A stretch of DNA of 64,000 bases from Gracilimonas sp. Its GTDB lineage: Bacteria > Bacteroidota > Rhodothermia > Balneolales > Balneolaceae. Within the stretch, counting starts at the first letter, position 1. The number at the start of each line of letters is the position of its first letter. The position numbers were made by a program, and so were the translations under genes. The notes under the pieces were generated by a model. The model saw only the letters and a program-made list of their open reading frames with translations. It was not told the DNA's origin and made no database searches. Where the stretch lies: the NCBI RefSeq assembly GCF_040218225.1, contig NZ_JAVJQO010000006.1, positions 496,001 to 560,000 of the forward strand. The letters run 5' to 3'. Below are positions 9,989-17,957 of this stretch, in pieces.

Positions 9989-10024
9989 ACCTCCTTTGTA
10001 TCTCCTCCTTCTCAAGGAGGAGAG
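9989..10024. repeat. CTCCTCCTT hairpin repeat, copy 1
   Basis: The sequence GACCTCCTTTGTATCTCC runs into CTCCTCCTT (10002-10010), a 3-base loop and AAGGAGGAG (10014-10022). A diverged copy is found at 21763-21797, where it is part of a coding frame. It could also work as a hairpin after the permease gene, but no T tract follows. Confidence 0.65.
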
Positions 10025-10262
10025 TTATTCATATTGAATTAATACTCCGTTTTATAATCTAAGCTTTGAACGTATAGACACGTCTTTCTTCTTGTTAAGG
10101 AAGCCTGTGCTGAACTTATTTCAGTAAAAACAAAAGAGGTCAAGAGCTGACCTTAGAGAAAATGCATTAAGAAGTTCAATGCAAAATGAACAATAAATTG
10201 GTTTCGAATTCCTGTTTTTTTCTAAAGCTACACCGTCCAAGCGGACGCTTGAACTAGGTGAT

Positions 10263-10297
10263 GAATTAACACTCCGTTTTCTAATCTCAGTTTTGTG
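10263..10297. repeat. Direct repeat, second copy (first at 10036-10070)
   Basis: A 35-base unit starting GAATTAACACTCCG that matches 10036-10070 with a few substitutions. It lies directly before the inverted-ended element at 10305. Confidence 0.6.
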
Positions 10298-10304
10298 CGT
10301 AAGT

Positions 10305-10401
10305 AGTCATTTCGCGGCGCATGCCCGAAATCTAATTGTTTGACAGGTATGAAAGCTTCTTCTATGGCAATATTTAGATTCCCGTCTGCACGGGAATGAC
10401 T
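10305..10401. repeat. MITE-like element with AGTCATT ends, copy 1
   Basis: A 97-bp unit starting AGTCATTTCGCGGCGCATGC and ending CACGGGAATGACT. The terminal AGTCAT/ATGACT are inverted. The same unit occurs in opposite orientation at 20387-20484, where the ends are well conserved and the centre is diverged. There is no coding capacity. Confidence 0.7.
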
Positions 10402-10497
10402 TTAGTTACTTTAATATCCAAGACAGTTTACTTAGGCCTTACAGCAATTAAGTAAGATTTTCCGTTTCATGGTTGTCTATCCCTTTAAACGTCAGCC

Positions 10498-10977
10498 ATG
10501 AAACTTCTCTTATCGCTTTTACTGTTTGTTACGGCCTCTGTGATCAGCGGACCGAAAGTCCATAATTTCAAGCTGAAGAATCTGGACAACCGTACGGTTT
10601 CCTATGAAGACTTAAAGGGAGAAAAGCTTACCGTCATCGATTTTTGGGCCACCTGGTGTAAACCCTGCATCAAGTCTATACCCAAGTTTGTAGAGATGAA
10701 TGAAAGGCTGGAATCACAAGGTGTTCAGTTTATTGGCATTAGTGTGGATGGCCCCCGAAACCTGTCTAAAGTCAAGCCTTTTGCCAAATCCCTTGGTGTG
10801 GATTATCCGGTATTGCTGGATACGGATAACAACGTGATGTCCCGGCTCCGCGTGCAGGCCGTTCCCACCCTTCTCATCGTAAACAGTGATGACGAAGTCG
10901 TCTACTTTCATGAAGGATATACGCCCGGTGAAGAGAAAATGATTGAGGCTGAAATCCATAAACTCCTTCAAGAGTGA
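10498..10977 (+). CDS. TlpA-like thiol-disulfide oxidoreductase
   Basis: 159 residues with an N-terminal hydrophobic leader. The thioredoxin fold has the active site FWATWCKPC (Cys near 54 and 57) and the cis-proline loop AVPTLLIV. It belongs to the TlpA/ResA group of periplasmic redox proteins. Its stop overlaps the GTG start of the DUF6029 gene (GTGA), so the two are translationally coupled; a second redoxin follows that gene. It likely reduces disulfides in the partner proteins or in a bound metal/haem site (inference). Confidence 0.87.
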   Translation: MKLLLSLLLFVTASVISGPKVHNFKLKNLDNRTVSYEDLKGEKLTVIDFWATWCKPCIKSIPKFVEMNERLESQGVQFIGISVDGPRNLSKVKPFAKSLGVDYPVLLDTDNNVMSRLRVQAVPTLLIVNSDDEVVYFHEGYTPGEEKMIEAEIHKLLQE

Positions 10978-12482
10978 TTAAAAAGTGTCTGATCATATCA
11001 CTTGGGACGCTATTTCTGGGTTCTGCTCCTGTTCTGGCTCAGCTTTATGGGACCAATACCTTTGAGTTTCAGTACGGGAATCTTCCCTATGAAGAGAATA
11101 CCGACCTTGCCACTTCCTATGATCAGCTGAATCTGTTTTATGATCAGGAAAAAATTAGTGTCTACGGGCGGTTTGAACATTTTCTCACCCCTTTTAACGA
11201 CCGTAATTATTTTGCGCTCACACAAAAACGCCTTCAATATGAAGATGACCATTTCAAAGTCAGGGTAGGAAATTTCTATAAAACCATTGGGCGTGGATTA
11301 CTGCTTCGCAGCTATGATATTCCGGGCTCTGTTTATGAAGATTCTTTTTACCGCACCCGTTACGCTTTTAATCGCGATCAGGAAGGAGTGGATATCAGCT
11401 ACAAAAATGACTGGATTGAAGCTTCTGTTATCCATGCCCGCCCCTTATTCAATCCACTTCCTCCCAATTTTAAACCGGACAGCGCCCGACGTCCTGATTT
11501 AGTTGAGGCTATAGAATCCAGCTTTTATCTCACCCAGGATCTCAGCATCGGCGGTGCTTTTATGCGAAGCCGTTCTGACGGCCAGGATGAATACCGGGAA
11601 CTGGCTTCACTGATGTACAATTACAATCTCCCTTTCAACGTGCAGATTTACGGAGAATATGCTTTCGATACCGACATCGCTCTTTTCCAATTTGAGGAAG
11701 AAGATTCATATGCCCTGTATTCCGGACTTAATTATTTCTATGAATCATTCGGGCTTAGTTTTGAATACAAAAACTACAACCAGTTTAGACTGGGTTCAGG
11801 TTTTAACGATCCGCCTTCCCTCATCAAAGAGCACACCTACCCGGTGCTGAACCGAAGCACGCATGTGCTGAGTACGGCTAACGAGTCCGGCTTTCAGTTT
11901 GAGGCCTTTTATAACTTTGAAGACGGTCATTCCATTACGGCCAACCTCACCACGGCCAAAAATGAGATTTTCCGAACCAATGAGTACCGGGAATATTTTC
12001 TGGAAGGATATTACCAGGCATCCGATTTCCTGTCTTTTAAAACCTTTCTGGATTATGCCATTGATGAGCAAAAGGGAGAAGAGAATCGTATTTCGGTCGG
12101 ATTGATTACGGATAAAAGCTTCAATTATGAATGGAATCTGGCTTTGGATCTTCAGTTTCAGACCTATTACAAAACGGCTTTTTCACAGAATGTCGAAAAT
12201 TATTACGCCTCCATCGCCTATTCCACGGTACCTGACCTGACCGTAAGCCTGGTCTTTGAAGCTACCGATGATCTGCTATTGACCGACGACCCCCGCACGT
12301 TTGACGTTGAAGACAAAGTCCAGACCTGGCTGGGTGGAAATGTCCGATATAAGATCAACCAAACTCACACGTTGGATGTATTCGCAGGCAAGCGACGCGG
12401 AGGACCTGCCTGCACATCCGGAATCTGCTACGAGATCCTGGATTTTGAAGGAGTAGAAGTACGATTTACCACCCGGTTCTAA
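10974..12482 (+). CDS. DUF6029-like outer-membrane protein
   Basis: 502 residues with a signal peptide (LFLGSAPVLAQ) and alternating aromatic/hydrophobic strands throughout, including VGNFYKTIGRGLLLRSY, a pattern of porin-like barrels annotated DUF6029. The last residues contain a CTSGIC motif before the final strand ending in F (VEVRFTTRF), the usual end of an outer-membrane barrel. It starts at GTG 10974, inside the stop of the TlpA gene. The two flanking redox proteins suggest that its cysteines, or a cargo, need disulfide control. The function is unknown. Confidence 0.72.
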   Translation: MIKKCLIISLGTLFLGSAPVLAQLYGTNTFEFQYGNLPYEENTDLATSYDQLNLFYDQEKISVYGRFEHFLTPFNDRNYFALTQKRLQYEDDHFKVRVGNFYKTIGRGLLLRSYDIPGSVYEDSFYRTRYAFNRDQEGVDISYKNDWIEASVIHARPLFNPLPPNFKPDSARRPDLVEAIESSFYLTQDLSIGGAFMRSRSDGQDEYRELASLMYNYNLPFNVQIYGEYAFDTDIALFQFEEEDSYALYSGLNYFYESFGLSFEYKNYNQFRLGSGFNDPPSLIKEHTYPVLNRSTHVLSTANESGFQFEAFYNFEDGHSITANLTTAKNEIFRTNEYREYFLEGYYQASDFLSFKTFLDYAIDEQKGEENRISVGLITDKSFNYEWNLALDLQFQTYYKTAFSQNVENYYASIAYSTVPDLTVSLVFEATDDLLLTDDPRTFDVEDKVQTWLGGNVRYKINQTHTLDVFAGKRRGGPACTSGICYEILDFEGVEVRFTTRF

Positions 12483-12494
12483 AGAGGAAATACT

Positions 12495-13307
12495 ATGAAA
12501 AACCTATTACTGTTTTTATTCGCCGTTCTTTTTTCAACTTCGGTCATGGCACAGGTAAATACCGGGGATGAAGCTCCGGGCTTCACCTACACCTCGCTGG
12601 AGAATGAGGAAGTCTCCCTTTCAGATTTTGATGGCAAAGTCGTTTACATCTTCTTTTATGGAGCCGGCTGTCCGCATTGCCTTGATAATGGTCCAATTAC
12701 TGAAGAAGACATTTACCAGCCCTTCATGGAAAACACCAACTTCGTGGCACTTGGACTTGATACCTGGAATGATCCTACAAGTGCAAATCAGAATTTCAGG
12801 TCAGAAACAGGAATTACCTATACGTTATTGTTAAATGCCCGGCAAAGCCTGATCGATTATTATGGAAATGCCTCTGCTTATGACCGCTCGGTCGTCATTT
12901 CGGCAGATGGTACCGTGGCTTACAAGGGAACCGGTTTTGTGGACACTGATACCGATCAGGTGGTTGCGGCTATAGAATCGGAATTATCCAAGATAAGTAC
13001 CTCCCAGGAACCTGGAGATGATTTACCTAAAGGAATTACTTTAGCACAGAACTACCCGAACCCATTCAATCCAAGCACCACCCTCTCCTACACGCTGAAC
13101 GAAGCTTCTCAGGTTTCCCTGAAAGTGTACAATATGCTGGGAGCCGAAATAGCAACCCTGGTAAATGAACGTCAACCTGCCGGACAAAAAACCGTTAGCT
13201 GGAATGCACTTACTTCGTCAGGTGGTGCCCTTCCCTCCGGAATGTACATCTACCAGCTAAAAGCCGGGAACCAGGTACTCACCAAAAAGATGACGCTGAT
13301 TAAGTAA
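12495..13307 (+). CDS. Redoxin with C-terminal sorting (T9SS/FlgD-like) domain
   Basis: 270 residues: a signal peptide (STSVMAQ), an AhpC/TlpA-like redoxin domain with YGAGCPHC (Cys near 59 and 62), then from about residue 180 a domain with NYPNPFNPSTTLSYTL and SGMYIYQLKAG...KKMTLIK, the type A secretion/sorting domain common in Balneolota. It is thus predicted to be exported to or past the cell surface. It starts 12 bases after the DUF6029 gene, making a TlpA-barrel-redoxin operon. Surface delivery of a thioredoxin-fold protein is unusual. Confidence 0.85.
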   Translation: MKNLLLFLFAVLFSTSVMAQVNTGDEAPGFTYTSLENEEVSLSDFDGKVVYIFFYGAGCPHCLDNGPITEEDIYQPFMENTNFVALGLDTWNDPTSANQNFRSETGITYTLLLNARQSLIDYYGNASAYDRSVVISADGTVAYKGTGFVDTDTDQVVAAIESELSKISTSQEPGDDLPKGITLAQNYPNPFNPSTTLSYTLNEASQVSLKVYNMLGAEIATLVNERQPAGQKTVSWNALTSSGGALPSGMYIYQLKAGNQVLTKKMTLIK

Positions 13308-13328
13308 ACATCTGTTCAATTTATAGCA

Positions 13329-13477
13329 CGTCATTGCGAGTCCCGAAAGTCGGGATGCGACCGAAGGGTGCAAATACAGTGGCAATCTCCCGAATAAATA
13401 TTTGAGCTTAGTTATGGAGATCGCTTCGTCGTAAGAAAACAAAACCTACTAAAACAAGTGAGTTCCTCGCGATGACG
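13329..13477. repeat. Interspersed element with CGTCATTGCGAG ends
   Basis: A 149-bp non-coding unit. The left end CGTCATTGCGAG and right end CTCGCGATGACG are inverted with one mismatch. Elements with these ends are widespread between genes in Bacteroidota-like genomes (from memory). No second copy is present in this window. Confidence 0.7.
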
Positions 13478-13582
13478 GGCTGTTTTGGTCAGATCCATGT
13501 CAAAGATGGCAGTGTCTCCCCCTCTTGCAAAATTACACAAAGCTATTATCTTTACCTCGTTCCGTAGGTCACCTGCGGAACG

Positions 13583-13594
13583 CCCCCCCCCCCC
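13583..13594. repeat. Run of 12 cytosines between two hairpins
   Basis: A homopolymer of 12 C between a CGTTCCG...CGGAACG hairpin (13558-13582) and a GGAAGC-TCT-GCTTCC hairpin (13595-13609). The length may be variable or a sequencing artefact; no gene is controlled by it in any obvious way. Confidence 0.7.
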
Positions 13595-13732
13595 GGAAGC
13601 TCTGCTTCCTTAAGTCTACACACCAACTTCTATACATTAAAACTATCGCATTCTGAGGCAGAACGAGGGATGAATAACATTTTAGTATCATGCCAAAGCC
13701 GCAAAAAGTTTTTAAGAACCCCATTACTCTTT

Positions 13733-13893
13733 GTGATGCTTTGTGACTTCGTGCCTTCGTGGCCTTCTTCTCTCTCGCCACCAAGACACAAGGGCACTAA
13801 GATTCACTAAGTTTTTTTTTGCCTCCATCCCCTTTGTGGCCTCCTCTTTTCTCGCCACCAGGACACAAGGACACTAAGGTTCACCAAGTTTTT
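13733..13893. repeat. GTGGCC/GGCCAC repeat cluster
   Basis: The unit GCCACCAAGACACAAGGGCA followed by CTAAGATTCACTAAG (starting about 13780) recurs starting about 13855 as GCCACCAGGACACAAGGACA. Before it, the phrase from GTGATGCTTTGTGACTTCGT to CGTGGCC (from 13733) is roughly its inverted complement. This is a common non-coding repeat style in the phylum. Confidence 0.6.
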
Positions 13894-13894
13894 G

Positions 13895-13968
13895 TGCTCA
13901 TTACGGTGCTCTGCTTCCTAAAATCTTCTCACAAGCTTGTGTGATATAAAACTATTCAGTTACTTCAA
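13895..13968. repeat. 74-bp direct repeat, left copy
   Basis: This matches 16726-16799 over its full 74 bases with about five differences. It includes a CACAAGCTTGTG palindrome. The two copies bracket the AraC and erythromycin-esterase-like genes. Confidence 0.75.
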
Positions 13969-14088
13969 TTAAAACCGAACACCTGCGCTCGTTAAACGCG
14001 GGGGAGTTATTGGGCTTTGAGTTACCTTAACTAATCCAGGTAAAGTTCGTAAGGCAAAACCTCATTAATAATTCTCTGGCAAATATCT

Positions 14089-14901
14089 GTGATAGATTCC
14101 GGCAAGTATATTTTAGGTAAAGGGCAATCCCTTGCTCCTGACTCTACAACTTATCTTCTCAAGGATTTTGTAATTGGTATAACGGAATATCCTGAACCGA
14201 CTGAAACGGGGCAATGGCATGCACATAAGAATCCACTGATTAGTTTTGTATTGAAAGGCGGGAATATTGAAAACAGAAAAAGTAAACAGATAGAAAGAGT
14301 TTGCGGTAGTATTAACTATTATCATGCCTACGAGCCTCACCAAAATATCTATCAGGTATTTCCTTCAAAACATTTAAGTATTGAAATAGATAATGCGTTT
14401 CTGCAGAAATACGAACTTCAGGAATATCAGATCAATGCAGCCATTGAAAATCATCCTTTTAGTAAATTCATTTTCTTAAATATTCTAAAAGAAGTTCTCT
14501 TCAAAGATTCTTTTACTCAGGAGGCAGTCAAAATGCTTTTCCTTGAAATGGTTAATCATGCCTCTTTTTTAAATAATAGTAATGCTTGCCCTGACTGGGT
14601 ACCTGTGCTGAGAGAAATCCTCAACGACAATTGGAACCAGCAACTATCTCTCCAGAAGCTATCGAATGAAGTTGGGGTTCACCCGGTTACCATTTCCGGA
14701 AATTTTCGAAAATACTTTTCAACAACATTTGGTGAATATATGAGGAAAATCAAAATTGAGCGGTCTTTAAAGATGATCAAAGAGTCGAATCACTCACTTA
14801 CTCAGGTAGCCTATGCCTGTGGTTTTGCAGATCAGAGCCATTTTACCAGAACATTTAAAAATCAGATCGGCTTTTTACCCAAACAATATCAGGATTTATA
14901 A
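14089..14901 (+). CDS. AraC-family transcriptional regulator
   Basis: 270 residues. The N-terminal ~160 residues are a cupin-like sensing domain (GQWHAHKNPLISFVLKGG), and the C-terminal ~100 residues are the AraC double helix-turn-helix (LSLQKLSNEVGVHPVTISGNFRKYF and ITQVAYACGFADQSHFTRTFKNQIGFLPKQY-type motifs). It starts at GTG 14089; no ATG precedes the domain in frame. It lies 84 bases before the esterase-like gene on the same strand, so it probably controls that gene. Both lie between 74-bp direct repeats, which suggests joint acquisition. Confidence 0.88.
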   Translation: MIDSGKYILGKGQSLAPDSTTYLLKDFVIGITEYPEPTETGQWHAHKNPLISFVLKGGNIENRKSKQIERVCGSINYYHAYEPHQNIYQVFPSKHLSIEIDNAFLQKYELQEYQINAAIENHPFSKFIFLNILKEVLFKDSFTQEAVKMLFLEMVNHASFLNNSNACPDWVPVLREILNDNWNQQLSLQKLSNEVGVHPVTISGNFRKYFSTTFGEYMRKIKIERSLKMIKESNHSLTQVAYACGFADQSHFTRTFKNQIGFLPKQYQDL

Positions 14902-14985
14902 TATCTACCGGGCTAAAATCATTCTATTTTTGTCAAAAAAGCACTGTTACATTGGGGGCGAATTTGAATTTTTTGATTAGTAGAT

Positions 14986-16719
14986 ATGAATAAACGATCT
15001 CAGAAACTCTGCAAACCCGCATTTCTCTTTTTGATCCTGTTTTGGGGTGGACTGGAATCAGTACAAGCTCAATATTTCTGGAATACTGATTTTGAATATG
15101 GAGTCTATAAATCACAACCGCGAAAATGGGCGATTGAAGGCGAAGGAGAAAAGTTTACGGCTTACCTGGACAGTGCGGTTAGCAAGTCTGGAAATAAAAG
15201 TCTCTTTATGTCTTTGACAAATGCTGAGACCTATACAATTTTGACTATTCCGGGTGAACTGATTTCGGGTAAAACATTTTCTATCCGGGGATCTATAAAA
15301 GCTCAACAAGCAGATTCGCTTCAATTGCAGCTGATTATTTTCGATCCGGCAGAAGGAAATGTACTTGCTTCAGCGAATCAGGAGGTAATTCCGAATAACT
15401 GGCAAGTTGCTTCTCTTAAGACATCATTGAAAGAGGGTTATAAAACAGATAATGTTCTAATAGCTTTAGTAGCGAGTGGAAGTGGAAGCTTTTGGTTTGA
15501 TTCAGTGCAGATTAAGATCGGTGGGAAAGTTTTTGGAGAGGATAGCCCCGATTTCAGGGAACCTACCGAAGATGAGATAGCCCTTCTCAATGAGAGAGCC
15601 ATTCCTTTTGCAATGAATAATCAAGAACAACAAAAAAGAAGTGAATTAGTGGGGCTTTCTGAAATAGTAGAAGGTGCCCGGTTGGTTGCATTGGGAGAAA
15701 ACTCCCACGGCTCGTCTTCCATTTATAAATTGAAGCTTAGAATGCTCCAGTATCTCGTGGAAAAAGAAGGATTCTCTGTGTTCGCCTTAGAAATGCCTGC
15801 CATTGAGGCCGAATACATAAATGATTATGTGCAAAATGGGCGGGGTGATATCGATCAAGTTTTAACTAAACTGACCTATCCAAGCTGGCAAACTCAGGAG
15901 ATGATAGATATCGTTGAATGGATGAAGCATTATAATGAACAGCATAATAATAGCGTTGAGTTTAGAGGCTATGACATGCAAAACGGGTGGTCGGCATTGG
16001 GGGCCGTCAAAGAGTTCGCTGCTTCTCATGACTCTGTGGCATTAGCTGAGTTGGAAGTGATAAGTGACCTTTATGAGAAATCACTGGAAATGAGACAGAT
16101 TAAAGATTCACTTGTTGAAAAATCAGAAGCAATGCTGCGCTATTTATCGCAGAAAAGTTTTGATGGTGTTTCTCTTGATCGTGTGGAAACCATAAACCAT
16201 TACATGAATATATTTATGCAAAGTCTGGCTTTTCATTTCCAGTTAGAACAAGCAAAAAGCCGGGATGAATATATGGCTGAAAATATCCGGTGGATCGTGG
16301 AAAACACCCCTGAAACAAGCAGAATGATTATATCGGCAGATAACACACATATTACCAAGACCGGTGGAAAGACAGGAGCTTTCCTCAACCGCTGGTATGG
16401 TAAAGATTATGTTAGTTTCGGTTTTACCTACAAAACGGGAACTTATTCCGCCTATGGTCCAAAATCATTCTACGAAGTACACCCCCCATATATAGGTACT
16501 TATGAGTATTTCTTTTCAAAAAGTAAACATGAAAACTTTTTGCTAGACTTAAGACAAGTAAAGAACATTCCGCTCCTGAACCAAAGAGCAGGGTTTCGTT
16601 CAATTGGCTCCAGACCCCAAGAAGTAACACAATTCTATGAAATTGATATTAAAAAACATTTTGATGTGGTCGTATATCTGGAAACATCCAGCCATACTTC
16701 TTATCTCAAAGAAAATTAA
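14986..16719 (+). CDS. Erythromycin-esterase-family protein with N-terminal jelly-roll domain
   Basis: 577 residues. A signal peptide (GLESVQAQ) is followed by a carbohydrate-binding-like beta domain (about 25-180) and an erythromycin esterase (PF05139-type) domain. The metal/catalytic signature is visible: ALGENSHGS, ALEMPAIEAEYIN and SADNTHITKTGG, which correspond to the Glu-His, Glu and His positions of EreA/EreB. A secreted member with an extra beta domain is unlike the cytoplasmic resistance enzymes, so it probably has another ester or succinoglycan-like substrate. Do not read it as a resistance gene without assay. Confidence 0.83.
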   Translation: MNKRSQKLCKPAFLFLILFWGGLESVQAQYFWNTDFEYGVYKSQPRKWAIEGEGEKFTAYLDSAVSKSGNKSLFMSLTNAETYTILTIPGELISGKTFSIRGSIKAQQADSLQLQLIIFDPAEGNVLASANQEVIPNNWQVASLKTSLKEGYKTDNVLIALVASGSGSFWFDSVQIKIGGKVFGEDSPDFREPTEDEIALLNERAIPFAMNNQEQQKRSELVGLSEIVEGARLVALGENSHGSSSIYKLKLRMLQYLVEKEGFSVFALEMPAIEAEYINDYVQNGRGDIDQVLTKLTYPSWQTQEMIDIVEWMKHYNEQHNNSVEFRGYDMQNGWSALGAVKEFAASHDSVALAELEVISDLYEKSLEMRQIKDSLVEKSEAMLRYLSQKSFDGVSLDRVETINHYMNIFMQSLAFHFQLEQAKSRDEYMAENIRWIVENTPETSRMIISADNTHITKTGGKTGAFLNRWYGKDYVSFGFTYKTGTYSAYGPKSFYEVHPPYIGTYEYFFSKSKHENFLLDLRQVKNIPLLNQRAGFRSIGSRPQEVTQFYEIDIKKHFDVVVYLETSSHTSYLKEN

Positions 16720-16725
16720 CCTTTA

Positions 16726-16799
16726 TGCTCGTTACGATGCTCTGCTTCCTTAAATCTTCTCACAAGCTTGTGTGCAATAAAACTATTCAGTTACTTCAA
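16726..16799. repeat. 74-bp direct repeat, right copy
   Basis: Same length as and about 93% identical to 13895-13968, in the same orientation. It begins 6 bases after the esterase-like gene stop. Confidence 0.75.
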
Positions 16800-16861
16800 C
16801 AAAAACAGAGAAACTGCGCCTTTTAAACATCAGGCCGCTATATCGAAAAGAGTCCAGTTTC

Positions 16862-17437
16862 ATGCCTGAACCTGATCCAACAAAAATCTTGCCTTTTGCA
16901 TCGCCAAAAGATCTCGGCCGATGGCTAAAACTGAATCACGCCACTGAGGATGAACTGTGGGTGAAAATATTCAAGAAGAAGACCGAAATTCCGAGCGTGA
17001 CCTGGAATGATGTGGTGATTGAGGTGCTTTGCTGGGGCTGGATCGACGGCATCAGGAAGTCATTGGATGACCAGGCTTATCTCCAACGGATCACTCCCAG
17101 GAGAGCCGGAAGCAATTGGTCAAAAAGAAACAGGGAGCATGCCGAGCGCTTGATCAAAGAGGGCCGGATGATGGAGTCTGGCCTCGAGCATGTTCGTGCA
17201 GCCCAATCGGATGGCCGATGGGAGAAGGCATATGTGGCAAGTGAACTGGAAGTGCCGGCAGATTTCCTGGAAGCACTCCATAGCAAGCCAAAAGCAAAAC
17301 AGTTCTTTGAAACGCTCAACAAGGCGAGTCGCTATCATATCGCCTACGGATTGACATCAGCGAAGAGGCCCGAAACCAGGCAGAGGCGATTTACAAAATT
17401 CATGGATATGCTGGCCCGTGAAGAAAAACCAGCTTGA
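16862..17437 (+). CDS. YdeI/OmpD-associated family protein
   Basis: 191 residues with the family features LWVKIFKKKTEIPSVTWNDVVIEVLCWGWIDG, LDDQAYLQRITPRRAGSNWSKRN and the C-terminal helical region (AYGLTSAKRPETRQRRFTKFMDML). The family is small and cytoplasmic; it is sometimes called a bacteriocin-protection protein, but its molecular role is not settled. It lies after the right direct repeat and converges with the thioredoxin gene. The sequence appears richer in G/C than its neighbours, which is compatible with separate ancestry (impression only). Confidence 0.85.
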   Translation: MPEPDPTKILPFASPKDLGRWLKLNHATEDELWVKIFKKKTEIPSVTWNDVVIEVLCWGWIDGIRKSLDDQAYLQRITPRRAGSNWSKRNREHAERLIKEGRMMESGLEHVRAAQSDGRWEKAYVASELEVPADFLEALHSKPKAKQFFETLNKASRYHIAYGLTSAKRPETRQRRFTKFMDMLAREEKPA

Positions 17438-17477
17438 TCACGCTCTGACGCTCGGCGTAAAGAATGAGGGAAGAATC

Positions 17478-17957
17478 CTATCTTAGCAGATTTTCCGTTT
17501 GGCCCTCAACCACATATCCTAAAACCTCTTCCAGCTTGTCGGCTTCCATAAATCCCGAGACATGAAACAGGTATTCCCCTTCCGGAGAGAGTAGAACCAC
17601 AGCCGGTACGTTCTGCACATTGAACTTTTGAGCTAGTCTTAAAGGAGTGATGGAAAACTGCTGATATTGTTTACGACTCTCGTTGTCATCCCGGTTCAAA
17701 CGGGTGAGTATGAAGTTTTCATTCAGGGTAACCGCAAGCTTGGGGTAGACATCCTTCTGCATTTTCTTACACCAGCCACACCACGGTGCCCACACATCCA
17801 CCAAAATTGGTTTACCCTGTTCTTTAGCCAGCTCCACGGCTTCTTCAAAAGATGTCCAGTTCAGATCTTTTTCCTGGGCAAAAGCATCACTCCCCGTAAA
17901 GGTCACCAGCAGGACAAGTGTAATTGCCAAAAATGATATGTTTTTGAGCTTGTTCAT
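17478..17957 (-). CDS. Secreted thioredoxin-fold protein
   Basis: 159 residues with a signal peptide (TFTGSDAFAQ) and a thioredoxin_7-like domain with VDVWAPWCGWCKKMQKDVYP and the cis-proline loop NVPAVVLLSPEGEYLFHVSGF. Its ATG directly follows the TAA of the upstream TonB receptor (TAAATG), so translation is coupled. This implies a periplasmic thiol partner for that receptor, whose plug contains a CxxC. Confidence 0.86.
   Translation of the reverse strand: MNKLKNISFLAITLVLLVTFTGSDAFAQEKDLNWTSFEEAVELAKEQGKPILVDVWAPWCGWCKKMQKDVYPKLAVTLNENFILTRLNRDDNESRKQYQQFSITPLRLAQKFNVQNVPAVVLLSPEGEYLFHVSGFMEADKLEEVLGYVVEGQTENLLR

Larger units (their letters stand above)
9955..10497. other. Intergenic stretch with several repeat units, no gene
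   Basis: 543 bases without a credible ORF. It holds a CTCCTCCTT/AAGGAGGAG hairpin repeat (9989-10024), a pair of diverged direct repeats (10036-10070 and 10263-10297, beginning GAATTAAYACTCCGTTTT), a CAAGCG-GA-CGCTTG palindrome (10238-10251) and a 97-bp inverted-ended element (10305-10401). The last ~95 bases must carry the promoter of the TlpA-like gene, but I see no clear TAnnTTTG box. Confidence 0.7.
13308..14088. other. Repeat-rich intergenic island
   Basis: About 780 bases with no credible gene. In order: an inverted-ended element (13329-13477), a CGTTCCG hairpin (13558-13582), a run of 12 C (13583-13594), a GGAAGC/GCTTCC hairpin (13595-13609), an imperfect inverted repeat built from GTGGCC/GGCCAC phrases with a second copy of its right half (13733-13893) and one copy of the 74-bp direct repeat (13895-13968). 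The density suggests a sink for mobile repeat units. Confidence 0.7.

Noticed and set aside
13733-13893. CRISPR array
   Set aside because: Only two diverged units plus an inverted one, with no regular spacers and no cas genes.
14986-16719. Macrolide resistance gene
   Set aside because: The family motifs are present, but the signal peptide and extra beta domain differ from EreA/EreB, and there is no resistance context.
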